NCBI RefSeq assembly: GCF_036746095.1 | Contig: NZ_DAIOEU010000022.1 | Location: forward strand, 1 to 64,000 | DNA: 64,000 nt | Source of the DNA: Dyella_B sp036746095 | Lineage (GTDB): Bacteria; Pseudomonadota; Gammaproteobacteria; Xanthomonadales; Rhodanobacteraceae | Direction: 5' to 3' | Shown here: positions 15,766 to 24,835 of the stretch, one piece after another | How positions within the stretch are numbered: the stretch's first letter is position 1 | Layout of the letters: the number at the start of each line of letters is the position of its first letter | Notes under the pieces: model-generated | What the model was told of the DNA's origin: nothing | The model's database searches: none | The model's input: the letters and a program-made list of their open reading frames with translations, nothing else | Translations under genes and position numbers: made by a program

Positions 15766-16596
15766 TCAGCGTTTGATAAACGCCAATAGATCCTGATTGA
15801 GCACATCGGCATGCGTCGTGAGCATGCCGTGCGGAAACCCCTCATACGTTTTCAGCGTGCCGTGCTTGAGTAGTTTTGCCGAAAGCAGACCGGCATCGTG
15901 GTAAGGCACCACCTGATCGTCGGTGCCATGCATGACCAGCGTCGGCACGTCGATCGCTTTCAGGTCTTCCGTGAAGTCGGTTTCCGAGAAAGCCTTGATG
16001 CCTTCGTAATGCGCCTTCGCGCTACCCATCATGCCCTGCCGCCACCAGTTTTGAATCACGCCTTCGATTGGCGCTACGCCAGGGCGATTGAAGTTGTAGA
16101 ACGGGCCGCTCGGAACATCGCGGAAGAACTGCGCGCGATTGTCAGCCAACGCTTTGCGGAAACCGTCGAATACCTCGATGGGCAAACCTTCGGGATTGGC
16201 CGGCGTCTTGAGCATGATCGGCGGAACGGCCGCCACCAGCACCAGCTTGGCCACCCTGCCCTGCGGCTGGCCATGCTTCGCCACGTAACGCGCCGCTTCG
16301 CCGCCGCCGGTGGAGTGCCCGATATGGATGGCGTCCTGCAGGCCGAGATGTTCGGCCACCGCCGCGGCGTCGGCGGCGTAGTGATCGATGTCATGCCCCT
16401 CGCTCACCTGGGCCGAGCGTCCATGGCCACGCCGGTCATGCGCAATCACGCGATAGCCGTGCTGAAGAAAGAACAGCATTTGCGCGTCCCAATCGTCCGC
16501 ACTCAAGGGCCAGCCGTGATGGAACACGATGGGCCGGCCGTGGCCCCAGTCCTTGTAGAAAATCTCCGTTCCGTCTTTCGTTGTTACAAAAGGCAT
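15766..16596 (-). CDS. Alpha/beta hydrolase, non-heme chloroperoxidase/esterase type
   Basis: A protein of 276 residues with full alpha/beta-hydrolase hallmarks: FVTTKDGTEIFYKDWGHGRP, HHGWPLSADDWDAQM (oxyanion region), YRVIAHDRRGHGRS, GHSTGGGEAARYVA (nucleophile Ser), LVMHGTDDQVVPY (acid Asp), and GFPHGMLTTHADVLN (catalytic His). This is the cofactor-free haloperoxidase/arylesterase subgroup, which can perhydrolyse carboxylic acids. It is cytosolic and stands alone. Antisense frames over it are shadows. Confidence 0.93.
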   Translation of the reverse strand: MPFVTTKDGTEIFYKDWGHGRPIVFHHGWPLSADDWDAQMLFFLQHGYRVIAHDRRGHGRSAQVSEGHDIDHYAADAAAVAEHLGLQDAIHIGHSTGGGEAARYVAKHGQPQGRVAKLVLVAAVPPIMLKTPANPEGLPIEVFDGFRKALADNRAQFFRDVPSGPFYNFNRPGVAPIEGVIQNWWRQGMMGSAKAHYEGIKAFSETDFTEDLKAIDVPTLVMHGTDDQVVPYHDAGLLSAKLLKHGTLKTYEGFPHGMLTTHADVLNQDLLAFIKR

Positions 16597-16735
16597 GTTG
16601 CTCTCCTGGATATGCAGGTGCTGCGGGGGCTACGACGTGGAACTGGTCGATCTGAATGTATGGCATGAGCCATGAAGCAATTTTGATCGCGCGGCATTTC
16701 GGTCGCGCAGAGCAAGCAGGACACCAGTGGAGTGA

Positions 16736-16768
16736 AAGGGCGTGGCGGCATCTCCGCGCCACGCCCTT
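16736..16768 (-). terminator. Hairpin downstream of the secreted protein gene
   Basis: AAGGGCGTGGCG (16736-16747) pairs perfectly with CGCCACGCCCTT (16757-16768). On the minus strand it lies 17 bases after the stop of the gene at 16786 and is followed by TTTCACT, so it probably ends that transcript. Confidence 0.65.
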
Positions 16769-16785
16769 CGTGTGGTTGTGAAATC

Positions 16786-18642
16786 TCAGAATCCCAGTAG
16801 CGAAATACGCGTCGCCCAGTTGCTCAGCGCGCCGCGCGTGCCGCCGCACTGGAACAACGGAGACGTCAGGTATTCGGTCAGCGTGCAGGTCTGCGCAATG
16901 TACTCCGACGCGATCCAGACCTTGTTGCCGTCCACCGATGCCGCACCATAATCGCCCCAGCGCGGCGCGCTGCCGAAGTAGGGAAGGCCGGTGAAGCCAT
17001 CCCAGGGACCTGCGCCTGCCGCGGCGATATGCACGTCGCCCGCACCTGCCCGCGCATCCAGGCTCGCGTAGCCGGCGCTTGGATAATCGTCGGGGCCGAC
17101 CACCGTGAACGCGATCACGCCACGTCCGCTTTGCGTAACCGCTGCTGCGCCATAGGTCAGGTTCGCATCGGGCAAGGCCAGTGTGTCGTTGGCAAAGAGC
17201 AAGCCGGAGTCCGGATTGATGACGAAGTAATTGATGCCCGACCCATGGCTGCCGTCACTCAGCAGCACATCGGTATCCAGCGTGCCCCACAGCTTGCCGT
17301 TGGCGTAGCTCACCTGCTGCATGCGCGAGTCGTTCACCGCCAGCGCACGCGGCGCTGCGTAGCTGATATTGGGGTAGCCGAGGAAATTCGGCGCGCAACC
17401 GGTCAATGCAAAGCATTCGAGCAAGGGCGTATTGCCCGGCTTCTGCTGTGCCAGGCTGCTCGGCACGCCGTAGGTCTGCACGGTCAGCGGCGCGACGTTC
17501 AAGGCCAGGTTGGTGGGCATGGAGTCGATGGCGCGCGTGTTGGACACCGACCAGAGCCAGATGGTGTTCGAGGTACCCGACGCGTTGAACACGGCATCCG
17601 AACTGAGCAGGTATTCGGTTCCCCCGTGTCCGCCGGCATATTGTCCACCGGACGAGATGGCTGGCCACACCGTAAACGCCGGGGCCGGGATGCTCGGGTC
17701 GCCACCGTTGAACAGCACCACGTTCGGTGACGCCGCGCCCGATACCAGCGCGCGCTTGGATATCACATAGATCTGCGCACCGTAAAAGCCGGAACCGAAC
17801 AGTGAAAACTCGTTGGTGGTCAGGAAAATCGCATGGGCGTCCGCGCCGATGTGCGGATAATCGCCCAGGCAGAAGCCAAGCGAGCAGCCGTGATCCGGTG
17901 TGCCTTGCGTGCCGTTGTTCTGCACCGGCAAGTGATAGATATTCCACGCACCGGTCGGATCAGGCGTCTGACTGACTGCGATGTCCAGGTGATTGGTACC
18001 GGCCAGCGATGAAGTCGTGCCAATGCGGTCCAGCGTCAGCGCTACCTGGAACCAGCGTTGCGTGCTTGCATCGTAGTAACAGGATGGATCGGTGATTTCA
18101 GGCCCGTATGCACCCGTGCTGCGATCGATCGCCGGCGGATAGCCATAGAACGTGTTGAGATCGACCGGCCCCACCCGTTCATTGCCTCGATGATCATAGA
18201 TCGCCAGCACGTCGTTGACGCTTTCCATGACGAAGCCGTTGCCGGCACACAGCCCTTGATCGGGCGGTTCCACCGAAAATTGGTTGCCGCCATTGGCGTA
18301 ACGCTGGTCGTGGAAATTGAGGCCGTCCAGGCCGCCGAGAAGCTCCGGGTGCGACTTGGCGCGCCATGCATGCCCCATCCGGTTAATGCCGGCATGCCCC
18401 TGGGCAATGCTGCGATTGATTCTCACCTTGAATCCAACGTCGAGGCCGCTACCCAAATTGTCGGTATCGCCGCCGGCCATGGCCGGATCCAATTCCAGGC
18501 TTGTCAGTGGTGCGCCGCCAAGGGGAGTGGTCACGGGTACGGTGGTACCTCCTCGTTGCAGTTTGAGCGTGGTGGGGGTTGCCCCCATGGCGCAGGTAGC
18601 GAACGCCATGACCGCCACTGCGATGAGCAGTCGAGTCTTCAT
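16786..18642 (-). CDS. Large secreted protein of unknown function
   Basis: A protein of 618 residues with a signal peptide (MKTRLLIAVAVMAFATCAMGA). The mature part is Gly-, Asn- and Tyr-rich, with repeated strand segments such as FSVEPPDQGLCAGNGFVMES, VDLNTFYGYPPAIDRSTGAY and RWFQVALTLDRIG, suggesting a beta-propeller-like architecture. It contains several Cys (CSLGFCLGDYPH; CFALTGCAPNF) that may form disulfides. No catalytic motif is evident. It is a single-gene unit, with a GC hairpin just after its stop. Confidence 0.75.
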   Translation of the reverse strand: MKTRLLIAVAVMAFATCAMGATPTTLKLQRGGTTVPVTTPLGGAPLTSLELDPAMAGGDTDNLGSGLDVGFKVRINRSIAQGHAGINRMGHAWRAKSHPELLGGLDGLNFHDQRYANGGNQFSVEPPDQGLCAGNGFVMESVNDVLAIYDHRGNERVGPVDLNTFYGYPPAIDRSTGAYGPEITDPSCYYDASTQRWFQVALTLDRIGTTSSLAGTNHLDIAVSQTPDPTGAWNIYHLPVQNNGTQGTPDHGCSLGFCLGDYPHIGADAHAIFLTTNEFSLFGSGFYGAQIYVISKRALVSGAASPNVVLFNGGDPSIPAPAFTVWPAISSGGQYAGGHGGTEYLLSSDAVFNASGTSNTIWLWSVSNTRAIDSMPTNLALNVAPLTVQTYGVPSSLAQQKPGNTPLLECFALTGCAPNFLGYPNISYAAPRALAVNDSRMQQVSYANGKLWGTLDTDVLLSDGSHGSGINYFVINPDSGLLFANDTLALPDANLTYGAAAVTQSGRGVIAFTVVGPDDYPSAGYASLDARAGAGDVHIAAAGAGPWDGFTGLPYFGSAPRWGDYGAASVDGNKVWIASEYIAQTCTLTEYLTSPLFQCGGTRGALSNWATRISLLGF

Positions 18643-19231
18643 AGGACTGGTCTCCTGTCATTTCGTTAGGTGACCGCGCCCCCTGGAACGCTGATATCGG
18701 TCGTGCCGAAAAGCGTTCGCGCAAGTACGCATATGTGGATATGCGCCCGCGTACGATACGCGCTTTCGCAAAAAAATGCGTTGCCGATTTGTATACCGCC
18801 AACCCATAAAAAAATGGCGGTTATTCCTGCACTTAAGGCAAAACCACTGGCCCGACCGATAAACTGAATCATGCCGGCAAGCTCTTCGGACCGTGCATCC
18901 GCGCGTCAGGACCGAGCGCACACGACGGCGATGCGGCAGCTGTTTATCCACATCGGCTGGGATGAAATCCCCGCGTACTTTTTGTACATCTCGATGCAGG
19001 GTTTTCATTCCGCCTACGGCGATACTCTTTGACTTAGAGCATCACTTGGTAGTGATGCGCCATGTCGAATCGCACCGGCATCAGGCCCTTGTGCTGATCG
19101 ACCACCTTGCGCAACAGCAACGCGTTCAAGCGCAAGTTTTTGCGCTGCAAAACCCTCTTCACGCAGTGCTAGCATGGCTCATCGATCACAGCTGTGACGA
19201 TGATCTGGTAACACGCATACCGGAGCGTGAC
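18643..19231. other. Intergenic region with one weak membrane-protein-like frame
   Basis: The 589 bases between two divergent genes are AT-richer than average around 18760-18860. A minus frame of 68 codons (18666-18872) begins MIQFIGRASGFALSAGITAI followed by FLWVGGIQIG, one potential membrane helix, but it lacks a good ribosome binding site and I do not call it. The long open frame on the + strand from 18893 to the ATP-grasp gene is not supported before 19232. Confidence 0.4.
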
Positions 19232-20425
19232 ATGGGGAAAAGGGACGATTACGGCGTGCCGGCGATCGTGTTGGGCCGGGGCCCGACTGCGCTTGGCATT
19301 TTGCGTTGCCTGACGATGGCCGGCATTCCGGCCTATGTCGCCTGCCCCGCATCCGATCACGTCACGCACTCGCGCTGGTATCGTCCCACGCCCGGGCGGC
19401 ATGCGTGGGACGGCTCGCTGGGGCCGCACGCCATCGAACTGCTGCGCCATATGCCACTGCCCAAAGCCGTGCTGATTGCCGGCGCCGACGATGCCGCGCT
19501 ATGGCTTGCGGACTTGCCTCATACCGAACTGGCGTCGCGCTATATGCTCAGCACCAGCTCGCGCGAGACGCAGGAAATCCTGCAGGACAAATCGCGCTTT
19601 GCCGCGTTTCTCGAAAACGCGCAGATTCCGCACCCCCGCACCTTCCGCATCGAGCGCGACGAGGATATCGAGGCGATACCTTTCGACGAGCTCGACCGCG
19701 TTTTCATCAAACCGGTGAACTCGCAGAAATTCAGCGACGTCACCGGCGTGAAAGGCATCTGGGTCACGCGCAAGGACGAGCTGCATGCGGCATGGCGTCC
19801 CCTGCACGACCAAGGCTTCCGCCTGATGGCGCAGGAATACGTGCCTGGCACGGCGTCGGACCATTATTTTGTCGACGGCTTTCGCGCTGGCAGCGGCGAG
19901 ATGACTGGCTTGTTCGCGCGCCAACGCATTCGCATTTCACCGCCGGATTTCGGCAACAGCTCGTACTGCCGCAGCATTCCGCTCGAACAGCTGCAAACGC
20001 CGATCGATGATGTCACGCGACTGTTGGCGCAGTTGAACTATCGCGGCATCTTCAGTGCGGAGTTCAAACGCGACAAACGTGACGGCGTTTACCGCATTCT
20101 TGAGGTCAATACTCGCGCCTGGACCTATGTGGAGTTTGCCGCACGTTGCGGCGTCAACGTTTGCGAAATGGCGTACCAGGATGCACTCGGTTTATCCGTG
20201 CACCAGGCCTCGCCGGATTACAAAGCAGGCGCCGGCTGCGTCGACTTCTATCGGGACATCTCCACCGTTCACGCCCAAAGCGCACAAGCACGAGGCCCAC
20301 TGCGAAACATTCTGCTGCAGTGGGCCGGTGCGCATTTCCACTCTTTCCGCCTGGACGATCCGAAACCAGGCCTGCACTTTGCGATGCAGGTTTTGACGCG
20401 GCGACGCGGCCGCGCGCCCGGCTGA
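19232..20425 (+). CDS. ATP-grasp domain protein (carboxylate-amine/thiol ligase type)
   Basis: A protein of 397 residues. The N-terminal domain (VPAIVLGRGPTALGILRCLT) is the pre-ATP-grasp Rossmann-like fold. The ATP-grasp part has DKSRFAAFLENAQIPHPRTF, RVFIKPVNSQKFSDVTGVKG (ATP-binding Lys), LMAQEYVPGTASDHYFVDGF, and GIFSAEFKRDKRDGVYRILE plus VNTRAW (metal-binding Glu and Asn). Such stand-alone ATP-grasp proteins form amide or ester bonds on peptides, sugars or lipids. The start at 19232 has GGAG upstream; homology does not extend before it. It converges on MsrB with only 5 bases between stops. Confidence 0.85.
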   Translation: MGKRDDYGVPAIVLGRGPTALGILRCLTMAGIPAYVACPASDHVTHSRWYRPTPGRHAWDGSLGPHAIELLRHMPLPKAVLIAGADDAALWLADLPHTELASRYMLSTSSRETQEILQDKSRFAAFLENAQIPHPRTFRIERDEDIEAIPFDELDRVFIKPVNSQKFSDVTGVKGIWVTRKDELHAAWRPLHDQGFRLMAQEYVPGTASDHYFVDGFRAGSGEMTGLFARQRIRISPPDFGNSSYCRSIPLEQLQTPIDDVTRLLAQLNYRGIFSAEFKRDKRDGVYRILEVNTRAWTYVEFAARCGVNVCEMAYQDALGLSVHQASPDYKAGAGCVDFYRDISTVHAQSAQARGPLRNILLQWAGAHFHSFRLDDPKPGLHFAMQVLTRRRGRAPG

Positions 20426-20430
20426 GCGCG

Positions 20431-20847
20431 TCAATCAGGCACGAAGTTCAACGCAACACCGTTGATGCAGTAGCGCAACCCCGTCGGCGGCGGACCATCC
20501 GGAAACACATGGCCCAAATGACTGCCGCAGCGTGCGCAATGCACTTCCGTACGCGTCATGCCGTGGCTGGTGTCCACCGTGGTAGCTGTCGTGCCGGGAA
20601 CAGGATCGTTGAAACTCGGCCATCCAGTGCCGCTCTCGAACTTCGTCTCGCCCACGAACAACATCTGCCCGCATCCGACACAGGCGAAACCGCCCGCACG
20701 CGATTCGTGCAGCAACGCGCAACTACCCGGCCGCTCCGTGCCATGCCCACGCATGACGGCATATTGCTCGGGCGTCAGCAACGCGCGCCATTCGGCATCG
20801 GTATGCGTCACTTCGTAATGCGTCGACTCCGCGCTTGCGCTGGACAT
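20431..20847 (-). CDS. msrB: Peptide-methionine (R)-S-oxide reductase
   Basis: A protein of 138 residues, a full-length cytosolic MsrB. It has the two CxxC zinc sites (FACVGCGQMLF and VHCARCGSHLGHVF), the GWPSFNDP motif, and catalytic Cys in GLRYCINGVALNFVPD. It reduces methionine-R-sulfoxide in proteins using thioredoxin. Met at 20847 is preceded by AGGAAAT. It is transcribed alone and converges with the ATP-grasp gene. Confidence 0.97.
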   Translation of the reverse strand: MSSASAESTHYEVTHTDAEWRALLTPEQYAVMRGHGTERPGSCALLHESRAGGFACVGCGQMLFVGETKFESGTGWPSFNDPVPGTTATTVDTSHGMTRTEVHCARCGSHLGHVFPDGPPPTGLRYCINGVALNFVPD

Positions 20848-21151
20848 GGCGATTTCCTCCGAAGGTCAGGTGGCAGTTACGTTGGGGCGGCCTGTGTGAA
20901 AGCAACGGCTTCAGCAAAGGGACGTAACCTGAAGAACCAAGCCGCTAAATCCAAGGCCAGACGTTAACGACCAGCATGCTTGATGCTCGTGGATTGACGC
21001 CAAATCAGTTGGTCCTTAATGAACGGGTAAATCTTGACGACAAGAGGATTGGATCGCAGCACGTGAACAACAAACTGGCTTGTTGTTAACAAAATAAATG
21101 TTGTAAACAACTACATGGCTGGATGTTCGCGGTTTCTGGCAATGTCACTAC
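20848..21151. other. Intergenic region with AT-rich inverted repeats
   Basis: Between MsrB and the next minus-strand gene lies a stretch with CAACAA/TTGTTG (around 21068-21084), TTGTT and AACAA repeats, and GTTGTAAACAAC up to 21111. These could form the terminator of the small gene at 21152 or bind a regulator for msrB. No coding frame is supported; a + frame ending at 20967 is a shadow of msrB. Confidence 0.4.
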
Positions 21152-21424
21152 TCACTGCCATCGTATGCCCTGCGTCCCCATCCAATTCTCACCTTCGAGC
21201 CGCTCCAGCACCTCATCAATCTGCGCATTGATCGACTGAAAAATAAAATAAAGCTCGGCGCGCCCAATCGTCATCATGGCGTGGCCGTTCGCGGCGTTCT
21301 CCTCGTTATAGGTGATATGCGCCATCAGGGCGAGCATGTCCTGCAGATGCTTCAGGCTTTCGTAGCCGTCGCTGGACAACAGGTACAGTTGCGGCCCGAT
21401 GCAGCCGCCTTGCATGTCTTTCAT
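21152..21424 (-). CDS. Small hypothetical protein (possibly XAC0095-like)
   Basis: A protein of 90 residues beginning MKDMQGGCIGPQLYLLSSDG, then YESLKHLQDMLALMAHI, and ending in an amphipathic helix (AELYFIFQSINAQIDEVLERL). The pattern 'xLLSSDGYESLKxLxDxL' recalls short Xanthomonadales proteins of the XAC0095 type, whose role is unknown; I am not certain. The ATG at 21424 has GGAG 6 bases upstream, better than the GTG at 21436. Confidence 0.6.
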   Translation of the reverse strand: MKDMQGGCIGPQLYLLSSDGYESLKHLQDMLALMAHITYNEENAANGHAMMTIGRAELYFIFQSINAQIDEVLERLEGENWMGTQGIRWQ

Positions 21425-21509
21425 GGTGTTCTCCACGTGCTTAGGTCACGCCGCGTATTGCGCGCGGCGTGAAGGGCTTCAGGACAAAATCCTGCTCGTC
21501 TTGTCGGAA

Positions 21510-21641
21510 TCAGCTGCTTCCGTTTCGACGAGTGCCCACTTGGGCTCGACGTCGCGCAGTGTGCGCGGCGGTGAAGTCAGGGAGATGCACCAGGGTGGGA
21601 GCACGAAGGTGTGCCGGTGCCGTATGATCGAGGATAACCAT
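21510..21641 (-). CDS. Possible short peptide gene (43 aa)
   Basis: A 43-codon frame (MVILDHTAPAHLRAPTLVHL ..., ending in an Arg-rich tail) has a good Shine-Dalgarno, GGAAGAG, 7 bases before its ATG. It precedes the small gene at 21424 on the same strand. No family is recognised. The remainder of 21425-22061 (about 640 bases) has no other frame I trust, only shadows. Confidence 0.3.
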   Translation of the reverse strand: MVILDHTAPAHLRAPTLVHLPDFTAAHTARRRAQVGTRRNGSS

Positions 21642-22061
21642 GGTCAACTCTTCCGTAGTTGGTTGTGGCCAGCGGATCGTTTGGGTCCTACCCCAGGCGA
21701 TCCGCGCTAACTTCACTTCATGTCGGGCGTGTCGCGGTCATCTCACTGGATGGGCACGCCCGACAGCCGCACCTTCGCATAAAGCGCGCGGTGCAATCTG
21801 TCGGTCACGAGTGCTTTGAGGCGTTGGCAAATGCCTACGCGGCGTACGTGTGTACGTTTTTCCACGCATGGCAAGGCGCGGCCTTTTGCCATCCGTTGCG
21901 CGCATAGGCATCGCTGGCCCCTGACCCACTGGCTGGCAGGGCGGGTGGTGTTGCGCAGGTCGTTTGAGACGCTTGAGCATGAATTTGGGCAGGCCGGGCA
22001 TTAAGGGGATCGCGCCTGCACCCTAAAGTGACTTCACCTCAACGCAAACCAGGGTGCTCCC

Positions 22062-22694
22062 ATGTCACGCATTGCTAGCTCTTCCACGGAAACGGCCACG
22101 TTCACCTTGCAGATGGGCAGCGCTGGCCACGCCGCGCCGGCGCGCGTCGAGACGGAAAGTACCGAACTGACCGGCATGCCGGTCGGGAACGTTATCGATA
22201 AGGCGATTGTGCGGCTTGCGAAGACCGCGCTGTTCAAGGGAGATCTTGGCCATCACCTGATTCGCGCGGCGATGATGTTTACCTTCGCCATTTTCGGTTA
22301 CCAGAAGTGGTACAGCTTCGAAGCGCATCAGATATCGCCGCTTATCGCGCACAGTCCGCTGGTTTTCTGGCTGATTCCGGCGTTTGGCATCAATGGCGCG
22401 GGGTACTTTCTCGGTACGACGGAATGGTTGTTTGGCTCGCTGCTGCTGCTTGGGTTCTGGCATCGCAGGCTCGGCATCCTGGGAGCGATCGGTTCGACCA
22501 TTACGTTTCTCGGCACGGTTTCGATTATTCCGTTCTTGCCGAATGCCTGGGCGGTTGAGGCGGGTGGGTTTCCGGTGATGTATTTGCCGGTGGCGTTCTT
22601 GATGAAGGATGTGTTGTTTCTGGCGGTGTCGCTGTATTTGCTGCAGAGCGATGTGAAGCGGGCGGCAGGAGAATATCCGCGAAACAGTCCGTGA
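22062..22694 (+). CDS. DUF417 (YkgB-like) membrane protein
   Basis: A protein of 210 residues. The first 60 form a soluble extension; then come four membrane segments with the family signatures MMFTFAIFGYQKWYSFEAHQ, FGINGAGYFLGTTEWLFGSL, WHRRLGILGAIGSTITFLGT and FPVMYLPVAFLMKDVLFLAV. Proteins of this inner-membrane family are induced by reactive chlorine (RclC-like) and have no assigned activity. The N-terminal extension is unusual compared with the 163-residue paralogue at 57182. It is followed by a GC hairpin. Confidence 0.88.
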   Translation: MSRIASSSTETATFTLQMGSAGHAAPARVETESTELTGMPVGNVIDKAIVRLAKTALFKGDLGHHLIRAAMMFTFAIFGYQKWYSFEAHQISPLIAHSPLVFWLIPAFGINGAGYFLGTTEWLFGSLLLLGFWHRRLGILGAIGSTITFLGTVSIIPFLPNAWAVEAGGFPVMYLPVAFLMKDVLFLAVSLYLLQSDVKRAAGEYPRNSP

Positions 22695-22700
22695 TGATGC

Positions 22701-22737
22701 GCAGGCCGGGATGAGCGCAATGCGCAACCCGGCCTGC
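22701..22737. terminator. GC hairpin after the DUF417 gene
   Basis: GCAGGCCGGG (about 22701) pairs with CCCGGCCTGC (ending about 22737), with GCGC/GCGC nested inside. There is no T-run, but it lies right after the stop and resembles dispersed intergenic hairpins elsewhere in the window. Confidence 0.55.
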
Positions 22738-22828
22738 TTGTGCCTGTGGCATGGGGTGGAGCTATGTGCGGCAAAGCGAATATAGTCGCGGCGATACGAC
22801 TCGCACCGCCCACCCAAAGACCTGGCCC

Positions 22829-24421
22829 ATGCTCACTGCATTCATGCGTACACGCTGCCTTCTTCCCGCACTCGCTATCGCGCTCGCCGCCACCGTCGCC
22901 TCCGCTTCCGACTCGCCGCCCATCGCCACGGTGGCTACCGGCAAGCTGGCCGGCATGCATGACAGCAAGACCGGCCTGGATGAATTCAAAGGCATTCCGT
23001 ATGCCGCGCCGCCGGTCGGTCCCTTGCGTTGGAAGCCGCCGCAAGCAGTGGCGTCGTGGACCGGAGTACGGCAAGCCGATCGTTTCGGGCCGCGCTGCAT
23101 GCAGCGCCCGATCTACAACGACATGATGTTTCGTTCTAACGGCGTCAGCGAAGATTGCCTGTACCTCAACGTCTGGGCACCCGCGCACGGCTCCGGCGAG
23201 AAATTGCCAGTGCTGGTGTATTTCTATGGCGGTGGTTTCCAGGCCGGCGATGGCTCGGAGCTTCGTTACGACGGTGCCAGTCTTGCCCAGCGCGGCATCG
23301 TCACGGTCACCATCAGTTATCGGTTGAATGTCTTCGGATTCCTTGCCTTGCCGGAGCTGGCCGCCGAATCACCCGAGCATGCCACCGGCAATTACGGCTT
23401 GCTCGACCAAACCGCGGCCTTGCGTTGGGTGCAGCAGAATATCGCGGCATTCGGTGGCGATCCGAATCAGGTCACCATCGGCGGGGAATCGGCCGGCTCC
23501 ATGTCGGTCTCGGCGCAAATGGCCTCGCCTTTGTCGAAGGGTTTGATGCAGCGTGCGATTGGCGAGAGCGGGTCGGTGCTCGGCAATCTCAAGCCGCGCC
23601 CCTTGGCGCTGGCCGAACAGCAGGGCCAGGACTTCGCCAAGCACGTGGGCGCGCATTCGCTGGCGCAATTGCGCGCGATGGATGCCAATACGCTGCTCAA
23701 CGCTACCGGCGACAAGGACGTGCAGGAATTCATGCCGACCATCGACGGTTATTTCTTTCCCCGTTCGCCCGAGGCGATTTATCAGGCCGGCGAGCAGGCG
23801 CATATTCCGCTGCTGGTGGGTTCGAATTCGCAGGAAGGCGATTATCCGAACTTCCTCGACAACAAGGCGCCGACGCCCGCGAACTATCGCGCGGCCATGG
23901 AGAAGCGCTACGGCAAGCATGCGGCGGAAGCGTTGAAGCTTTACCCCGGCGGTACCGAAGCGGAAGTGAAAACTTCCGGCACGGCTTTCGCCGGCGATGA
24001 CTTCATTGCCTTTGCAACCGGGCGCTGGATGGCGATGCAGCACCAGACCGGGCAAGCGCCGGTGTATTACTACTACTTCACCCAGCCACGTCCGGCGAAG
24101 CGCGATGGCAGTGCCGGCCCGGATAAGGGCGCGGTGCATAGCGGCGAGATTGAATATGCACTGGGTAATCTGGACACCAATCACGTGTTTGCGTGGACGG
24201 CGACCGATCACCATGTGTCGCAGATCATGGAAGCTTACTGGGCCAATTTCATCAAGACCGGCAATCCCAATGGTGCAGGCTTGCCGGATTGGCCGGCAGT
24301 GGCGAGCAAGGACGGCGGTTTGCTGCGGCAGGTGATTGGCGCCGATACGCATGCGAGGGTGGACCACAATGCGGCGCGGTATGAGTTTATGCAGCGGGTA
24401 GAGCCGGATGCGCATCTTTGA
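22829..24421 (+). CDS. Secreted carboxylesterase type B (para-nitrobenzyl esterase family)
   Basis: A protein of 530 residues with a signal peptide (MRTRCLLPALAIALAATVAS). Type B esterase features are complete: GIPYAAPPVGPLRWKPPQ, EDCLYLNVW, VYFYGGGFQAGDG (oxyanion hole), GGESAGSMSVS (nucleophile Ser), QEGDYPNF (acidic region), and AVHSGEIEYALGNL (catalytic His). It probably hydrolyses short ester substrates in the periplasm. Start: the ATG at 22829 or 22844 fits the signal peptide; the frame is open from 22751 without a signal. It stands alone. Confidence 0.92.
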   Translation: MLTAFMRTRCLLPALAIALAATVASASDSPPIATVATGKLAGMHDSKTGLDEFKGIPYAAPPVGPLRWKPPQAVASWTGVRQADRFGPRCMQRPIYNDMMFRSNGVSEDCLYLNVWAPAHGSGEKLPVLVYFYGGGFQAGDGSELRYDGASLAQRGIVTVTISYRLNVFGFLALPELAAESPEHATGNYGLLDQTAALRWVQQNIAAFGGDPNQVTIGGESAGSMSVSAQMASPLSKGLMQRAIGESGSVLGNLKPRPLALAEQQGQDFAKHVGAHSLAQLRAMDANTLLNATGDKDVQEFMPTIDGYFFPRSPEAIYQAGEQAHIPLLVGSNSQEGDYPNFLDNKAPTPANYRAAMEKRYGKHAAEALKLYPGGTEAEVKTSGTAFAGDDFIAFATGRWMAMQHQTGQAPVYYYYFTQPRPAKRDGSAGPDKGAVHSGEIEYALGNLDTNHVFAWTATDHHVSQIMEAYWANFIKTGNPNGAGLPDWPAVASKDGGLLRQVIGADTHARVDHNAARYEFMQRVEPDAHL

Positions 24422-24501
24422 TGGGCGGCTCCCCATCCAGCACGAACAGGACCGCTCTTAATAGGTTTGATAGCGCCAAGTCTCAGCTGCGCGAGGTGCA
24501 G

Positions 24502-24530
24502 TCCTCCCCTGCGAAAGTAGGGGAAGGAGC
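24502..24530. repeat. REP-like hairpin (CTCCCCT...AGGGGAAGGAGC)
   Basis: A short imperfect hairpin of the family found at five other gene ends here (40349, 44509, 53648, 58824, 60371). It lies 80 bases after the esterase stop. This copy is the only one not between convergent genes. Confidence 0.6.
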
Positions 24531-24720
24531 AGATAGCCGCACGATCATTGATTGACCGCCCGCTGTCCGCGCAACGCGGACAAACGTCCGCGGACACGCC
24601 GACGTCTTCTGCCGAATATCAAGAAATGGCTCCACCATGCGGTTTTCCGTGGCTGCGCGCAGTTGGCACGAGCTTTGCCCTATCTCCCTTGCAAAGCTCA
24701 TTCACTCACGGAGAATCGTC

Positions 24721-24807
24721 ATGAAATTCGAAACCCTGGTGCTGCACAGCCTGTTCGCCGCCTGCCTGTTGGTCTGCGTTTCGACGCTGGGCGCCATGCT
24801 GGTCTGA
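24721..24807 (+). CDS. Small membrane peptide (28 aa) upstream of NlpC/P60 gene
   Basis: A short frame, MKFETLVLHSLFAACLLVCV, then STLGAMLV, with one hydrophobic segment. It has a good Shine-Dalgarno (GGAG, 8 bases upstream). It ends 28 bases before the cell-wall hydrolase and probably shares its transcript. It could be a leader or a small membrane protein accompanying export of the hydrolase. No family is known to me. Confidence 0.6.
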   Translation: MKFETLVLHSLFAACLLVCVSTLGAMLV

Positions 24808-24835
24808 ACCGTTACCGCCAACACAAGGACTCTTC

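Noticed and set aside
18666..18872. A 68-codon minus frame with one membrane helix
   Set aside because: No good ribosome binding site and no recognisable family; listed only as part of the intergenic note.
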